From Thioalkalivibrio sp. ALJ12 (GTDB lineage Bacteria > Pseudomonadota > Gammaproteobacteria > Ectothiorhodospirales > Ectothiorhodospiraceae), in the NCBI RefSeq assembly GCF_000378305.1, contig NZ_KB899540.1, positions 253,924-317,923 of the forward strand: a DNA stretch of 64,000 bases. The letters are read 5' to 3'. Below the pieces are notes generated by a model. The model made no database searches, was not told the DNA's origin, and saw only the letters and a list, made by a program, of their open reading frames with translations. The translations under genes and the position numbers were made by a program. This document shows, one piece after another, positions 18,992 to 28,944 of the stretch (within the stretch, counting starts at the first letter, position 1; every line of letters starts with the position of its first letter).

Positions 18992-19834
18992 CTATGGCGA
19001 CGTTTCGGCGGTGGCCTGGGCCTCCAGTTGCGCCATCTCGGAGTCGGTGAAGCCGGCGGCGCGGCGGGCCTCGTGGGCAAAGGGCGGGCGTACGCGGCCC
19101 GGCATGTACTCGGCCAACAGCTCGAGGAACAGCGGCTCGGGATCAAGCCCGCGTACGTGCGCCAGCTCGCGAAACCAGCGCGAGCCGATCGCCACGTGGG
19201 CGACCTCCTCGCGCTGGATGATCTCGAGAAGCGCCACGGTTGCGTGATCGCCCGCGGCCATCAGGCGCTCGATCATGCCGGGGGTGACGTCCAGCCCGCG
19301 CGCCTCCAGCACGCGCGGCACCAGGGCCATGCGGATCATCACATCCTGGTCGGTCGCGAGTGCCGCCTCCCACAGCCCGTTGTGGGCCGGCAGGTCGCCG
19401 TAGTCCGCCCCCAGCTCGTGGAGCCGCGCACGCAACAGCCGGAAATGGCGCGCCTCCTCGGCCGCCACCTGCAGCCAGTCGCTGACGAACGGCGCCGGCA
19501 TGTCGCGAAAGCGATACACGGCATCCAGCGCCAGGTTGATCGCGTTGAACTCGATATGCGCGACCGCATGCACCAGCGCCACCCGCCCGGCCGTCGTGTG
19601 CAACCCGCGTCGCGGCAGGTCCTTCGGGTGCACCAGCACCGGCCGTTCCGGACGCCCGGGCACCTCCAACCGTTCCGGCCCGGAGCTGGCGACCGCCTCC
19701 AGCTCATCGGACCACCAGGCCTGCATCAGCGCCAGCACGCGCTCGCACTTGGTCTCGGGATCGCACTCGCGCAGCGCCATTTCGGCCGCTTGGTAGAGAT
19801 CCGGGCTCGCGGGATGGGTGATCGGCTGACTCAT
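18992..19834 (-). CDS. DUF455 ferritin-like family protein
   Basis: A 280-aa protein of the DUF455 (COG2833) ferritin-like superfamily. Helical segments carry candidate di-iron ligands: HAVAHIEFNAI, AAEEARHFRLL and REEVAHVAIGSRW, spaced as in a four-helix carboxylate-bridged site. Biochemical function is unknown, and MiaE-like tRNA hydroxylases are distant relatives. The ATG at 19834 is used rather than the TTG three codons upstream. The gene ends just outside composite repeat locus 1 and starts 19 bp after copA, so it may share copA's transcript. Confidence 0.85.
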   Translation of the reverse strand: MSQPITHPASPDLYQAAEMALRECDPETKCERVLALMQAWWSDELEAVASSGPERLEVPGRPERPVLVHPKDLPRRGLHTTAGRVALVHAVAHIEFNAINLALDAVYRFRDMPAPFVSDWLQVAAEEARHFRLLRARLHELGADYGDLPAHNGLWEAALATDQDVMIRMALVPRVLEARGLDVTPGMIERLMAAGDHATVALLEIIQREEVAHVAIGSRWFRELAHVRGLDPEPLFLELLAEYMPGRVRPPFAHEARRAAGFTDSEMAQLEAQATAETSP

Positions 19835-19853
19835 GGCGGCCAAGGATACCCGT

Positions 19854-22358
19854 TCAGCGCTCGTCGGTCGGCATGCTGCGGCGCAGCAGGATGGAGTTGC
19901 CGATCACCGAGAGCGAGCTGGCGGTCATCGCGATCACGCCGATCATGGGGTGCAGCAGGCCGGCCGCGGCGATCGGGATTGCGGCGGAGTTGTAGCCCCA
20001 GGCCCAGAACAGGTTCTGCACGATCTTGCGGAAGGTCAGGCGCGAGAGCTGCACGGCCTCGACCACCTTGGTCAACTCGCCACGCACCAAAGTCACGTCA
20101 GCGGCCTCGATGGCCACATCCGCGCCGGCCCCGATCGCGATGCCGACGTTGGCCTGCTGCAGGGCCGGGGCGTCGTTGATGCCGTCCCCCACCATGGCCA
20201 CGTGGTCGCCGTACTGCGCCTGCAGTTCGCGGACCGCTTCGACCTTGCCCTCCGGCAGCACGCCGGCACGAACCTCGTCGATCCCCACCTGCGCGGCCAC
20301 GGCCTTCGCGGTGCGCTCGTTGTCGCCGGTGACCATCACGCAGCGTATGCCGAGGCTATGCAGCTGCTCAATGGCGCTCTGCGACGCCTCCTTGAGGGTG
20401 TCGGCGACCGCGACAATGCCGGCCGGTCGCTCGCCAATGGCCACCAGCATCGCGGTCTTGCCGGCATCCTCGAGCCGCCGCAGCGATTCCAGCAGGCCGG
20501 ACGGATCCAGGCCCTGCTCCTCCAGCAGCCGCTGGCTGCCGACCAGGACGCGTTCCCCGTAAAGGTGAGCCTCCACCCCGCGCGCGGTGTGCGACTGGAA
20601 CTGTTCGACCTCGGCGATCGCCAGCTCCCGGTCGCGCGCACCCTGCACGACGGCCTCGGCCAGCGGGTGCGCGGAGCCGGCCTCCACGGCCGCGGCCGCA
20701 CCGAGCACGCGAGCGTCATCGAAGCCCTCGGCCGCGATCACGTCGGTCAGTGCCGGCTGCCCGCGGGTGATGGTCCCGGTCTTGTCGAGCACGATCACGC
20801 GGATGTCCTTCAGCGTCTGGATCGCGGAGCCCGAGCGGATCAGCACTCCGCGCTCGGCGCCCATACCGGAGCCCACCATCAGCGCGGTGGGCGTGGCCAG
20901 TCCCAGCGCACAGGGGCAGGCAATGACCAGCACGGCGATCGCCGCGAGCAGCGCCAGCACGATCGGCGGCCGTTCCGAGTCCACCCAGGGCAGGAAGCCC
21001 TCGCCCCAGATCAGGATCGGCTGCAGCGCCCCGGAGAACGCCAACCAGGCCGCAAACGCGGCCAGCGCAATGACCAGCACCGCCGGCACGAAGCGCGCGG
21101 TGATGCGGTCCGCCAGCTCCTGCACCGGCACCCGCGAACCCTGGGCCTCGTTCACCAGACGGATCACCTGCGACAGGAAGGTGTCGGCCCCCACGCGGGT
21201 CGCACGCACCTTCAGCCGCCCCTGCTGGTTCAGGGTCGCGCCGAGCACGCTATCGCCCTCGCCCTTGTCCACCGGCACCGACTCACCGGTGGCGATGGAT
21301 TCGTCCACCGTGCTCTCGCCGGCGACCACTTCGCCATCGGTGGGGATCTTCTCGCCCGGGCGCACGATCATCAGCTCGCCCACCTGCAGCGATTTCACCG
21401 GCACCTCGACCTCTTCGCCATCGCGTTCGACCCGGGCGGTCTTCGCGCCCAGATCCAGCAGCTTGCGGATCGCGGAGGAGGCCTCGCCCTTGGCGCGGTA
21501 CTCCAGATACCGCCCGAGCATGTGGAAGGCCATGATGGTCGCGGCCATCTCGATGAACGAGGTCATCGGATAGAAGAAGCCGATCAGCCCCAGCAGGTAG
21601 GGTGGCAGCGAGCCCATGGAGATCAGCACGTCCATGTTCAGGCTGCCGCTTTTCAGCGCGCGCCAGGACGAACGGTGGGTGGCCGCACCGCCCGCCATGA
21701 ACACCACCGGGAAGGCCAACACGGCAATGATCAGCAGATAGCCGGGGATCTCCTGCCAGAACATGTGCGGCATCATCAGCACCATGATCGCGATGGTCGG
21801 GATCATCGCGATCCACAGCCGGCGCCAGGCCTGCTTCAGATAGGCGGCGTCAATCTCGGCGTCGTCCGCCTCGCTGCCGGCCTCCTCGGTCTCCACCGCC
21901 GCCACGTCATAGCCGGCCCCCTCGACCGCGGCGCGCAGGGCCTTGGCATCGGGGCCGCCGGGACCGGGCTCTACGGTCACACGGTGATCGCCGATGTTGG
22001 TGCGCACCGCCTGGATGCCGTCCAGCTTCTCGATCGCACCGCGCACGATCCCCGCGCAGTGATCCGACCCCATGCCGGGCACCACCAGGCGCACCGCACC
22101 GGCACCGCCCGCCGCGCCCTCGACCTGGGCAACGTCGTAGCCGGCCCCCTCCACGGCGGCCCGCAACCCCTGCGGGTCCACCTGCTCGGGGTCGTATCCC
22201 ACGGTCACCCGGTGGCGGGCGATATTGGTCCCCACCGAGGCTACACCCGGGGTCTTCTCCAGCGCCGCGCGGACAATCCCCGCGCAGTGGTCCGACCCCA
22301 TGCCGGGGACGATCACCACCGCCTCGCGGGCGTCCGCTGGCTTCGTTTCCGTCGTCAT
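19854..22358 (-). CDS. copA: Copper-translocating P1B-type ATPase
   Basis: An 834-aa inner-membrane ATPase exporting Cu(I). Two N-terminal HMA-like domains (about 12-80 and 88-156) are followed by the transmembrane core, the CPC motif (481-483, [12 protein letters not shown]), phosphorylation site DKTGT (525-529), an AHPLAEAVV nucleotide-binding motif and [10 protein letters not shown]. Membrane helices carrying YNSAAIP and MTASS match the Cu(I) subgroup. Both HMA domains read GMGSDHC (19-25, 95-101) where GMxCxxC is expected, so each has one Cys plus His/Asp. Downstream is DUF455. Upstream are a 43-aa membrane peptide and a Cys-rich exported protein. Confidence 0.95.
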   Translation of the reverse strand: MTTETKPADAREAVVIVPGMGSDHCAGIVRAALEKTPGVASVGTNIARHRVTVGYDPEQVDPQGLRAAVEGAGYDVAQVEGAAGGAGAVRLVVPGMGSDHCAGIVRGAIEKLDGIQAVRTNIGDHRVTVEPGPGGPDAKALRAAVEGAGYDVAAVETEEAGSEADDAEIDAAYLKQAWRRLWIAMIPTIAIMVLMMPHMFWQEIPGYLLIIAVLAFPVVFMAGGAATHRSSWRALKSGSLNMDVLISMGSLPPYLLGLIGFFYPMTSFIEMAATIMAFHMLGRYLEYRAKGEASSAIRKLLDLGAKTARVERDGEEVEVPVKSLQVGELMIVRPGEKIPTDGEVVAGESTVDESIATGESVPVDKGEGDSVLGATLNQQGRLKVRATRVGADTFLSQVIRLVNEAQGSRVPVQELADRITARFVPAVLVIALAAFAAWLAFSGALQPILIWGEGFLPWVDSERPPIVLALLAAIAVLVIACPCALGLATPTALMVGSGMGAERGVLIRSGSAIQTLKDIRVIVLDKTGTITRGQPALTDVIAAEGFDDARVLGAAAAVEAGSAHPLAEAVVQGARDRELAIAEVEQFQSHTARGVEAHLYGERVLVGSQRLLEEQGLDPSGLLESLRRLEDAGKTAMLVAIGERPAGIVAVADTLKEASQSAIEQLHSLGIRCVMVTGDNERTAKAVAAQVGIDEVRAGVLPEGKVEAVRELQAQYGDHVAMVGDGINDAPALQQANVGIAIGAGADVAIEAADVTLVRGELTKVVEAVQLSRLTFRKIVQNLFWAWGYNSAAIPIAAAGLLHPMIGVIAMTASSLSVIGNSILLRRSMPTDER

Positions 22359-22369
22359 CGCGCGACTCC

Positions 22370-22501
22370 TCAGCGATTACTGAACAGATACTTGATCAGG
22401 GCCGCGATCCCGAGGATCAGTAGCGCCAGAATCAGTAGACCAATCCAGCCATGGCCGAAGCCGAGGCCCGTCATCCAGCCAAAACCTTGTTCATGCATCA
22501 T
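22370..22501 (-). CDS. 43-aa single-pass membrane peptide of the copper locus
   Basis: A small protein starting MMHEQGFGW, with a Gly/His/Trp-rich head followed by one hydrophobic helix (about residues 19-38, isoleucine/leucine rich) and a basic tail KYLFSNR. The start is supported by GGGAGG (complement of 22510-22515) 8 nt upstream. It ends 11 bp before copA on the same strand, so it is probably cotranscribed and coupled. The Met/His content is compatible with metal binding, but no family is recognised with confidence. The inserted small membrane protein could modulate the ATPase. That is context-based inference. Confidence 0.65.
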   Translation of the reverse strand: MMHEQGFGWMTGLGFGHGWIGLLILALLILGIAALIKYLFSNR

Positions 22502-22609
22502 GGTGTAGTCCTCCCAGGGAACTAGTGACAACCGCAATGCGCGACACCGCGCACCGAGTGGGCGATCCACGATCACCCGGGGCCGGGCGGAACCCCGGCC
22601 AGGGAGGAC

Positions 22610-22978
22610 TCAGAGGGGTGGGCGAAGATCCGGTGCCGCAGGGATACCGGGGCCCATGGCGACGGGAAGGGGGGCGAAAACGGGCGCGGCCGCCGTGACC
22701 GGCGTGCCGGCGGGTGAAGGCAAACCCGAGACCCCGCAGGCGCCACAGACCGCACAGGGCATCTCGCAGGCCGAAGGCGCAGCCTGGATCACAAGGTCCG
22801 GCGAAAGGTCCGATGACATGGGGTCTGCAGGTGATCCCGCTCCATGATCCAGGCAGTGGTCCGCCGCGGTCATGCCGCCCGCGGCGCCACCGTGCATCAT
22901 CCCCGCACCGGCGATCGGCGCCAGCAACAGGGCGGCGACGATCAGTAGATTCAGCAGATGGCGCGAGGCTCGTGACAC
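22610..22978 (-). CDS. Cys-rich exported protein of the copper locus
   Basis: Roughly 122 aa from a GTG at 22978. An N-terminal hydrophobic signal (LLNLLIVAALLLAP) is followed by a Met/Gly/His stretch (GMMHGG, DHCLDHG), a cysteine cluster CEMPCAVCGACG and a proline-rich tail ending DLRPPL. Small secreted Cys/His-rich proteins of this kind (CopL-like or DUF2946-like) are often found beside copper-resistance genes. The family call is tentative. No convincing Shine-Dalgarno is seen, so the start is uncertain. It lies between cls and the copA unit on the same strand. A second Cys/His-rich exported protein lies at 31.9-32.2 kb. Confidence 0.6.
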   Translation of the reverse strand: MSRASRHLLNLLIVAALLLAPIAGAGMMHGGAAGGMTAADHCLDHGAGSPADPMSSDLSPDLVIQAAPSACEMPCAVCGACGVSGLPSPAGTPVTAAAPVFAPLPVAMGPGIPAAPDLRPPL

Positions 22979-23074
22979 GGGCTGGTCTCGAAAAGGTATT
23001 CTGCCTGCAAGTCTAGCAGCCGGTCCGGCGTTCGGCGTGACACAGATCAAGCCGCCCGTTCATCGCCCAGAGCG

Positions 23075-24547
23075 CTACAGCACAGGCGCCAGCAGATAGG
23101 CGGCCCGCGCGGCCACGCGGCGCCACAGCGGCAGGTCGTCCACGTCCTGCCGGGTCATCTCGCGCGAGCGGGCGAAGTCGGCCTCGAACATGCGCGCCGT
23201 CTCGCGGGCAAATCCCGGATCCAGCACCAGCGCGGTGACCTCGAAGTTCAGCCGAAACGAGCGGTTGTCCAGGTTCACGGTCCCCACCGCCGCACCCATG
23301 TCGTCCACCACGAAGGCCTTGCCGTGCAGGAAGCCCTCCTGATAGCGGTAGACGCGCACGCCGGCATCCAGTAGCGGGCCCAGGAAGGCGTAGGCCGCAT
23401 GCGTGGTCAGCGGGTTGTCGGTGACCTCGGGGATCAGCACGCGCACGTCGACGCCACTGAGTGCCGCCAGCTTGAGCATGCCCTGCACGCCCTCGTCGGG
23501 CACGAAGTACGGGCTGGCGATCCAGATGCGCCGCTCGGCCGAATGGATCGCCTGCTGCATCATCAGGCTGGCGGTCTCGAACTCGTCGGCCGGTCCTGAG
23601 GGCAGGATCAGCACCGGGACGCCATCGTCCGCCATGGTCGCCGGCTGCCAGTCCAGCTCCGGGATCTCTTCGGTGGCCCAGTGCCAGTCCTCCAGGAACA
23701 CCGACTGCAGGGCCAGGGCGGACGGCCCCTCGATGCGCAGGTGGGTGTCGCGCCAGGGGCCGATCTTCGGGTCCCGCCCGAGGTACTCGTCCCCCACGTT
23801 CAGTCCGCCGACCCAGCCCTGTTCGCCATCGGCCACCACGATCTTGCGGTGATTGCGGAAGTTCAGCTGGAAGCGATTGCCGCGCCCGCGGGTCGAGTGA
23901 AAGTGCTGCACATGCACCCCCGCCTCGCGCAGGGTGTCCAGATAGCTGCCGGGCAGGCGGTAGCTGCCGATCTCGTCGTAGAGAAAATAGACCTCGACCC
24001 CGTCCTGCGCCCGCTCCACCAGCCGCCGCTTGAGTTCGCGCCCGATCGCGTCGTCGCGCACGATATAGAACTGCACCAGCAGGTAGCGCTCGGCCTGCTC
24101 GATCCCCTCGAAGATACTGTCGAAGGTCGCCTCGCCATCCACCAGCAGCTCGACCTCGTTGCCGTGGAGGAACGGCCAGCGGGCGAGTTGCTGCACCCCG
24201 TCCAGGTGCTTGCTCGGCTCTTGCGCGATGTACTGGTGTGACCACAGCTCCTCGGTCTTCGGCTGCAAGGCCCGCGCCAGAGCGGAGTCCTCGTCACGGC
24301 GCGCGACCACATAGCCGCGAAACTCGCTGGCGCCGAATACCCAGTAGGCCGGCACAGCCACATAGGGAACGGTGTTGAGCGACACGATCCAGGCCACCGC
24401 GCCCTGCGGCGTGCGGGTGGACATCAGCGCATCCAGCGACGACAGGAACCCCAGCAGGTGAAAGCCAATTACAACCGTCAGCAGCACGCGCCAGCGCGGA
24501 CGCCGGCGCGGCTTCGGATGGGCATCACCGGACTCGGGTCTGGACAT
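23075..24547 (-). CDS. cls: Cardiolipin synthase (PLD superfamily)
   Basis: A 490-aa membrane protein making cardiolipin from phosphatidylglycerol. Two N-terminal hydrophobic segments (about 20-40 and 50-72) form the PLDc_N anchor. Two phospholipase D HxKxxxxD motifs follow: NHRKIVVADGEQGWVGGLN and HGKAFVVDDMGAAVGTVNLD. Length is close to E. coli ClsA. It starts 27 bp after the metZ stop on the same strand. Confidence 0.93.
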   Translation of the reverse strand: MSRPESGDAHPKPRRRPRWRVLLTVVIGFHLLGFLSSLDALMSTRTPQGAVAWIVSLNTVPYVAVPAYWVFGASEFRGYVVARRDEDSALARALQPKTEELWSHQYIAQEPSKHLDGVQQLARWPFLHGNEVELLVDGEATFDSIFEGIEQAERYLLVQFYIVRDDAIGRELKRRLVERAQDGVEVYFLYDEIGSYRLPGSYLDTLREAGVHVQHFHSTRGRGNRFQLNFRNHRKIVVADGEQGWVGGLNVGDEYLGRDPKIGPWRDTHLRIEGPSALALQSVFLEDWHWATEEIPELDWQPATMADDGVPVLILPSGPADEFETASLMMQQAIHSAERRIWIASPYFVPDEGVQGMLKLAALSGVDVRVLIPEVTDNPLTTHAAYAFLGPLLDAGVRVYRYQEGFLHGKAFVVDDMGAAVGTVNLDNRSFRLNFEVTALVLDPGFARETARMFEADFARSREMTRQDVDDLPLWRRVAARAAYLLAPVL

Positions 24548-24574
24548 ATCCGTGCGGTCGACCCGGGAGCCGCG

Positions 24575-25765
24575 TCAGAGCGCGTCGAGCCCGCGGGCCA
24601 GGTCGCGCTGGATGTCGGCGACCGCCTCCAGCCCCACGGCGACCCGCACCAGAGCCTCGGTAATGCCCTGGGCCTCCCGCTTGTCCGGGTCCACACGACC
24701 GTGGGTAGTGGTGGCCGGGTGGGTGATGGTGGTCTTGGCATCGCCCAGGTTCGCGGTGATCGACAGGAATTTCGTTGCGTCGATCACCGACCAGGCGGCC
24801 TCGCGCCCGTCGGCGACCTCGAAGCTCAGCACGCCGCCGAAGCCGCTTTGCTGGCGCTTGGCGATCGCATGCTGCGGGTGGGATTCGAGCCCCGGGTAAT
24901 GCACGGCGGTGATCTTCGGGTGGGCCTGCAGCCACTGCGCCAGGGCCAGGGCGTTGTCGCTGTGGGCGCGCATGCGCAGGGCCAGGGTCTCCAGCCCCTT
25001 CAGGAACACCCAGGCGTTGAACGGCGACAGGGTCGGCCCGGCCGTGCGCAGGAAGCCGTAGACGTCCTTGCCGACGCGCTCGGCATCGCCGACTACCGCG
25101 CCGCCCAGGCAGCGCCCCTGGCCGTCGAGGAACTTGGTCGCCGAGTGGATGATGATGTCGGCGCCCAGATCCAGCGGACGCTGCAGGATCGGCGTGCAGA
25201 AGCAGTTGTCCACCGCGAGCAGCGCGTCGTGCCGATGCGCGATCTCCGCCAGCGCGGCAATGTCCACCACCTCGCCCAGCGGGTTGGACGGCGTCTCGCA
25301 GAAATACAGCCGGGTATTGGGCTGCGTGGCGGCCTCCCAGGCCTCGAGGTTCGACAGCTCGACGTAGGTCACCTCGACGCCGAAACGCCCGAGGTAATTG
25401 TTGAACAACACGGTCGTCGTGCCGAACACCGAACGCGAGCAGACCACATGATCGCCGGCCTTCAACAGACCCATCATGGTCGCGAGGATCGCGGACATGC
25501 CGGAGGCGGTGGCCACACAGGCCTCGCCCCCCTCCAGCGCCGCCAGACGGTCCTGGAAGGTGCGCACGGTCGGGTTGGTGAAGCGCGAGTAGATATTGCC
25601 GGGCGACTCCCCGCCGAAGCGCGCGGCGGCCTCCGCGGCCGAACCGAACACGAAGCTGGAGGTCGGGAAGATCGCCTCGGAGTGCTCGCCCTCGGGCGTA
25701 CGCCGGTAGCCGTGCCGGATGGCTACAGTCTGCGGGTCGTAATCAGCGGGGTCGAAGTCGGTCAT
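24575..25765 (-). CDS. metZ: O-succinylhomoserine sulfhydrylase
   Basis: A 396-aa PLP enzyme of the Cys/Met-metabolism family that makes homocysteine directly from O-succinylhomoserine and sulfide. The PLP lysine lies in HSATKFLDGQGR, a spelling typical of MetZ. Also visible are YSRFTNPTVRTFQDRLAALE, ASGMSAI and the C-terminal SLGDAKT-like NLGDAKTTITHPATTTHG. The start is the ATG at 25765, where homology begins. Direct sulfhydrylation suits a sulfide-rich lifestyle. It ends 27 bp before cls and starts 34 bp after alr. Confidence 0.93.
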   Translation of the reverse strand: MTDFDPADYDPQTVAIRHGYRRTPEGEHSEAIFPTSSFVFGSAAEAAARFGGESPGNIYSRFTNPTVRTFQDRLAALEGGEACVATASGMSAILATMMGLLKAGDHVVCSRSVFGTTTVLFNNYLGRFGVEVTYVELSNLEAWEAATQPNTRLYFCETPSNPLGEVVDIAALAEIAHRHDALLAVDNCFCTPILQRPLDLGADIIIHSATKFLDGQGRCLGGAVVGDAERVGKDVYGFLRTAGPTLSPFNAWVFLKGLETLALRMRAHSDNALALAQWLQAHPKITAVHYPGLESHPQHAIAKRQQSGFGGVLSFEVADGREAAWSVIDATKFLSITANLGDAKTTITHPATTTHGRVDPDKREAQGITEALVRVAVGLEAVADIQRDLARGLDAL

Positions 25766-25799
25766 CGCGGCATCCTTGAATGCGGAATGCCACAGTGTA

Positions 25800-26909
25800 T
25801 CAGCGCGCCGGCTGCAGCCGGTCGGCCACACGCGTCAGCAGCTCGTAGCTGATCGTCCCCGCCGCACGCGCCACGCGTTCCACGGGAAGGCCTTCGCCCC
25901 ACAGGGTCACCGGGTCCCCGACCTGCGCATCGGGCACCCCGGAGAGATCCACCGCCAGCATGTCCATGGACACGCGCCCGATCAGCGGGCAAAGCGCCCC
26001 CTTCACCAGCACTGGTGTGCCCGACGGGGCATGGCGCGGGTATCCGTCGGCATACCCCATCGCGACGATCCCGGCCCGGCCCGGCACATCGGCAGCCCAG
26101 GTCGCCCCATAACCGACGGTACTGCCGGATTCGAGCGGCTGGGTGGCGATGATCGGGGCCTGCACGGTCATCGCCGGGCGCAGGTCGCTGTCCGGACCCT
26201 CCGGGAGGTGCTCGGTGGGTACCGAGGCCGGATGCGCGCCGTAGAGCATGATACCGGGCCGGCCCCAGTATTCACCGGGGGCATCGGACGTCCCGCCCCG
26301 ACCCCAGCCGGCAAACAGGGCCGCCGAATTGGCCACGCTGCGGCGTCCCGAAAATTCCGCCACCGTCGTCGCGAAACGGTCCAGCTGGCGGGCATTTTGT
26401 GGATGCTCCGGCTCGTCGGCACAGGCCATGTGGGTCATCCAGTGCAACCCGCCCTGCCCGTGGCCGGTAACCTGCAGTCGCCTGGCGACCGAGGCCGCCT
26501 CCGCCGGCACGAAACCCAGCCGGTTCATCCCGGTATTCAGTTTGATCCAGACGATGGGAAGCGTGACTCGGGCGGTCTCGAGATGGTCGAGTTGTGCCGC
26601 GTCGTGCAGCACGGGCTGCAGATCGAATTCGGTGCAGGCATGCACCTCGGAGGGATCGCGCGGACCCTGCAGCACCAGCAACGCGCCGTCGAAGCCGGCA
26701 TCGCGCAGTGCCCGCGCCTCACCGACCTGGGAGACGGCCAGCCCGTCGCTTTCGCTGGCGAGTGCCTCGGCCGCCCACAGCAGTCCGTGGCCGTAGCCTT
26801 CCGCCTTTATCACCGACCACATGGGGACACCGGGTGCGAGGCCTCGCGCCACGGCCAGGTTGTGCCGCAGGGCCTCGGGGTGGAGCTGGATGCTGGCCGC
26901 GCGCCTCAC
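25800..26909 (-). CDS. alr: Alanine racemase
   Basis: A 369-aa PLP enzyme interconverting L- and D-alanine for peptidoglycan. The PLP lysine is K35 in VIKAEGYGHG (the usual spelling is KANAYGHG). The second catalytic base, Tyr, lies in AMGYADGYPRH, with the C-terminal domain motif GRVSMDMLAVD. It follows dnaB after 70 bp on the same strand, the common dnaB-alr arrangement. Confidence 0.95.
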   Translation of the reverse strand: MRRAASIQLHPEALRHNLAVARGLAPGVPMWSVIKAEGYGHGLLWAAEALASESDGLAVSQVGEARALRDAGFDGALLVLQGPRDPSEVHACTEFDLQPVLHDAAQLDHLETARVTLPIVWIKLNTGMNRLGFVPAEAASVARRLQVTGHGQGGLHWMTHMACADEPEHPQNARQLDRFATTVAEFSGRRSVANSAALFAGWGRGGTSDAPGEYWGRPGIMLYGAHPASVPTEHLPEGPDSDLRPAMTVQAPIIATQPLESGSTVGYGATWAADVPGRAGIVAMGYADGYPRHAPSGTPVLVKGALCPLIGRVSMDMLAVDLSGVPDAQVGDPVTLWGEGLPVERVARAAGTISYELLTRVADRLQPAR

Positions 26910-26979
26910 GCGCCGCCTCGCGCCAAGGATCGAGAAGCATTGGGCGCCAACGCAAGTGTGTACATGGCTGGGTGTCCCC

Positions 26980-28350
26980 CTACTGCTCCATCCCGCCGTA
27001 GACGTCGGGGGCGTAGTTCTCGAAGCGAGTGAACTGCCCGCGGAAGGTCAGGCGCACGGTACCGATGGGGCCATTACGCTGCTTGGCGATAATGATCTCG
27101 GCCGTGCCCTTGTCCGGGGACTCCTCGTTATAGACCTCGTCGCGGTAGACGAAGGCAATAATGTCGGCGTCCTGCTCGATGGCTCCGGACTCGCGCAGGT
27201 CGGACATGACCGGGCGCTTGTTCGGGCGCTGTTCCAGCGAGCGGTTGAGCTGCGACAGCGCGATCATCGGCACGCTCAGCTCCTTCGCCAGGGCCTTCAG
27301 TGATCGCGAGATGTCCGAGATTTCGTTGGCGCGATTCTCGCTGCTGCCGGGCGACTGCATCAGCTGCAGGTAGTCGACCACAATCAGCTTGAGCCCCTTG
27401 TGCTCGCGCATCAGCCGGCGGGTACGGGCGCGCAGTTCGGTGGGTGACAGCGCCGGGGTGTCGTCGATAAACAGCGGGGCCTCGGAGAGCATCTGCACGG
27501 CACTGGTCAGTCGCGGCCAGTCGCCGTCCTCCAGGCGCCCGGAGCGCAGCTTCTGCTGGTTGATCCGGCCCATGGACGACAGCAGACGCATCGCCAGCTG
27601 CTCGCCGGGCATCTCCATGGAGAAGATCGCGACCGGTTCGGCATTCTTCATCGCCACATACTCGGCGATGTTCATGGCAAACGAGGTCTTGCCCATCGAG
27701 GGCCGGCCGGCGACGATCACCAGATCGCCGGGGTTCAGCCCCGACGTCAGGGCATCCAGGTCCTGATACCCCGTCGCCACGCCGGTGATCGGGTTCTGCG
27801 TCTCGTAGAGGTACTCGATCTGCTCGACCGCGGCGGTCAGCAGTGGCTTCATGCCGCGGAAACCCCGAGCCCCGCGCGCACCCTGCTCGGCGATGCGGAA
27901 CACCTTCTGCTCGGCCTGATCCAGCAGTTCCTTGGATTCCCGACCCTCGGGCACAAAGGCCGAGTCGGCGATCTCGGTGCCCACCGAGATCAGGGAACGC
28001 AGGATCGAGCGTTCGCGGACGATGTCCGCGTAGGCCACGATGTTCGCGGCACTGGGGGTTTCGGCCGCCAGACGGCCCAGGTAGGCCATCCCGCCCGCGT
28101 CTTCCAGCTCGGAGCTGCGCTCGAGCTGCTCCGACACGGTCACCATGTCGAACGGGGCGTTGCGTTCGGCCAGCGCGGCCACCGCCCGGAAGATCAGGCG
28201 GTGGTCGTGGCGATAGAAGTCTTCATCGGTAATGCGGTCCGCCACCCGATCCCAGGCGGCGTTATCCAGCATCAGCCCCCCGAGGACCGACTGCTCGGCC
28301 TCCTCGGAGTGCGGGGGGATGCGCGGATTCGGCGTCATTGGCCGGTTCAT
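26980..28350 (-). CDS. dnaB: Replicative DNA helicase DnaB
   Basis: The hexameric helicase that unwinds DNA at the replication fork. N-terminal domain begins PHSEEAEQSVLGGLMLDN. The RecA-like C-terminal ATPase has Walker A GRPSMGKTSFAMN, Walker B LKLIVVDYLQLM and the H4-type SQLNRSLEQRPNKRPVMSDLRESGAIEQDAD block. ATG 28350 is chosen (456 aa). GTG 28362 and ATG 28338 are alternatives. It follows rplI on the same strand. No intein is present. Confidence 0.97.
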   Translation of the reverse strand: MNRPMTPNPRIPPHSEEAEQSVLGGLMLDNAAWDRVADRITDEDFYRHDHRLIFRAVAALAERNAPFDMVTVSEQLERSSELEDAGGMAYLGRLAAETPSAANIVAYADIVRERSILRSLISVGTEIADSAFVPEGRESKELLDQAEQKVFRIAEQGARGARGFRGMKPLLTAAVEQIEYLYETQNPITGVATGYQDLDALTSGLNPGDLVIVAGRPSMGKTSFAMNIAEYVAMKNAEPVAIFSMEMPGEQLAMRLLSSMGRINQQKLRSGRLEDGDWPRLTSAVQMLSEAPLFIDDTPALSPTELRARTRRLMREHKGLKLIVVDYLQLMQSPGSSENRANEISDISRSLKALAKELSVPMIALSQLNRSLEQRPNKRPVMSDLRESGAIEQDADIIAFVYRDEVYNEESPDKGTAEIIIAKQRNGPIGTVRLTFRGQFTRFENYAPDVYGGMEQ

Positions 28351-28426
28351 GCCCGAGGGCACCGTGTGAACCGGCCAGCCTGCCGGGCGTCAGCGACCTG
28401 CGGCCACTCTCCCGACATGCGGAGGA

Positions 28427-28876
28427 TCACTCCTCGCCGATGACCACGACGTGAATGTCGACATCCACGTCCGTATGCAGATGCAGTCCGACCTCGAACT
28501 CACCCGTAGTACGCAGCGGTCCTTCCGGCATGCGCACTTCCTTCTTCTCCACCTCGGTGCCCTTGGCAGTCAGCGCATCGGCGATATCGGCGGGCCCGAT
28601 GGAGCCGAACAGCTTGCCTTCGCCACCGGACTTGGCGGTGATTTCCAGCACGGTGCCTTCCAGCTGTGCCTTGCGCGCCTCGGCGGCGGCCAGCGCTTCG
28701 GCGGCGGCCTTTTCCAGCTCGGCACGGCGGGCCTCGAACTCGGCGATGTTCTCCGCGGTGGCGAACTTGGCCTTGCCCTGCGGCAGCAGGTAGTTGCGGG
28801 CGAAGCCGGAGCGCACGGTCACGCGGTCACCCAGACCACCCAGGTTATCGATCTTTTCCAGCAGAATGACTTCCAT
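28427..28876 (-). CDS. rplI: 50S ribosomal protein L9
   Basis: A 149-aa protein. It opens [33 protein letters not shown]-type sequence (conserved Gly-Asn-Leu-Pro anchor to 23S rRNA), followed by the long connecting helix (about 40-75, Ala/Glu/Lys rich) and a C-terminal domain ending with acidic VVIGEE. It lies between the DUF2232 membrane gene and dnaB, as in many gammaproteobacteria. Confidence 0.97.
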   Translation of the reverse strand: MEVILLEKIDNLGGLGDRVTVRSGFARNYLLPQGKAKFATAENIAEFEARRAELEKAAAEALAAAEARKAQLEGTVLEITAKSGGEGKLFGSIGPADIADALTAKGTEVEKKEVRMPEGPLRTTGEFEVGLHLHTDVDVDIHVVVIGEE

Positions 28877-28944
28877 CTTCGGTATTCCTGTAACGTTGGG
28901 TCAGCCCCAAAAACGAGGCATTCTACACCGGTCGCCGACCGGTC

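Noticed and set aside
19833-22508. 891-codon plus-strand open frame over copA
   Set aside because: Complement of a P-type ATPase with all motifs. The antisense translation is His/Arg/Gly-biased.
23036-23049. GTGACACAGATCAA, an FNR-like half site between cls and the Cys-rich exported gene
   Set aside because: The left half deviates at two of five positions, and there is no matching promoter. Too weak beside the perfect site at 2861.
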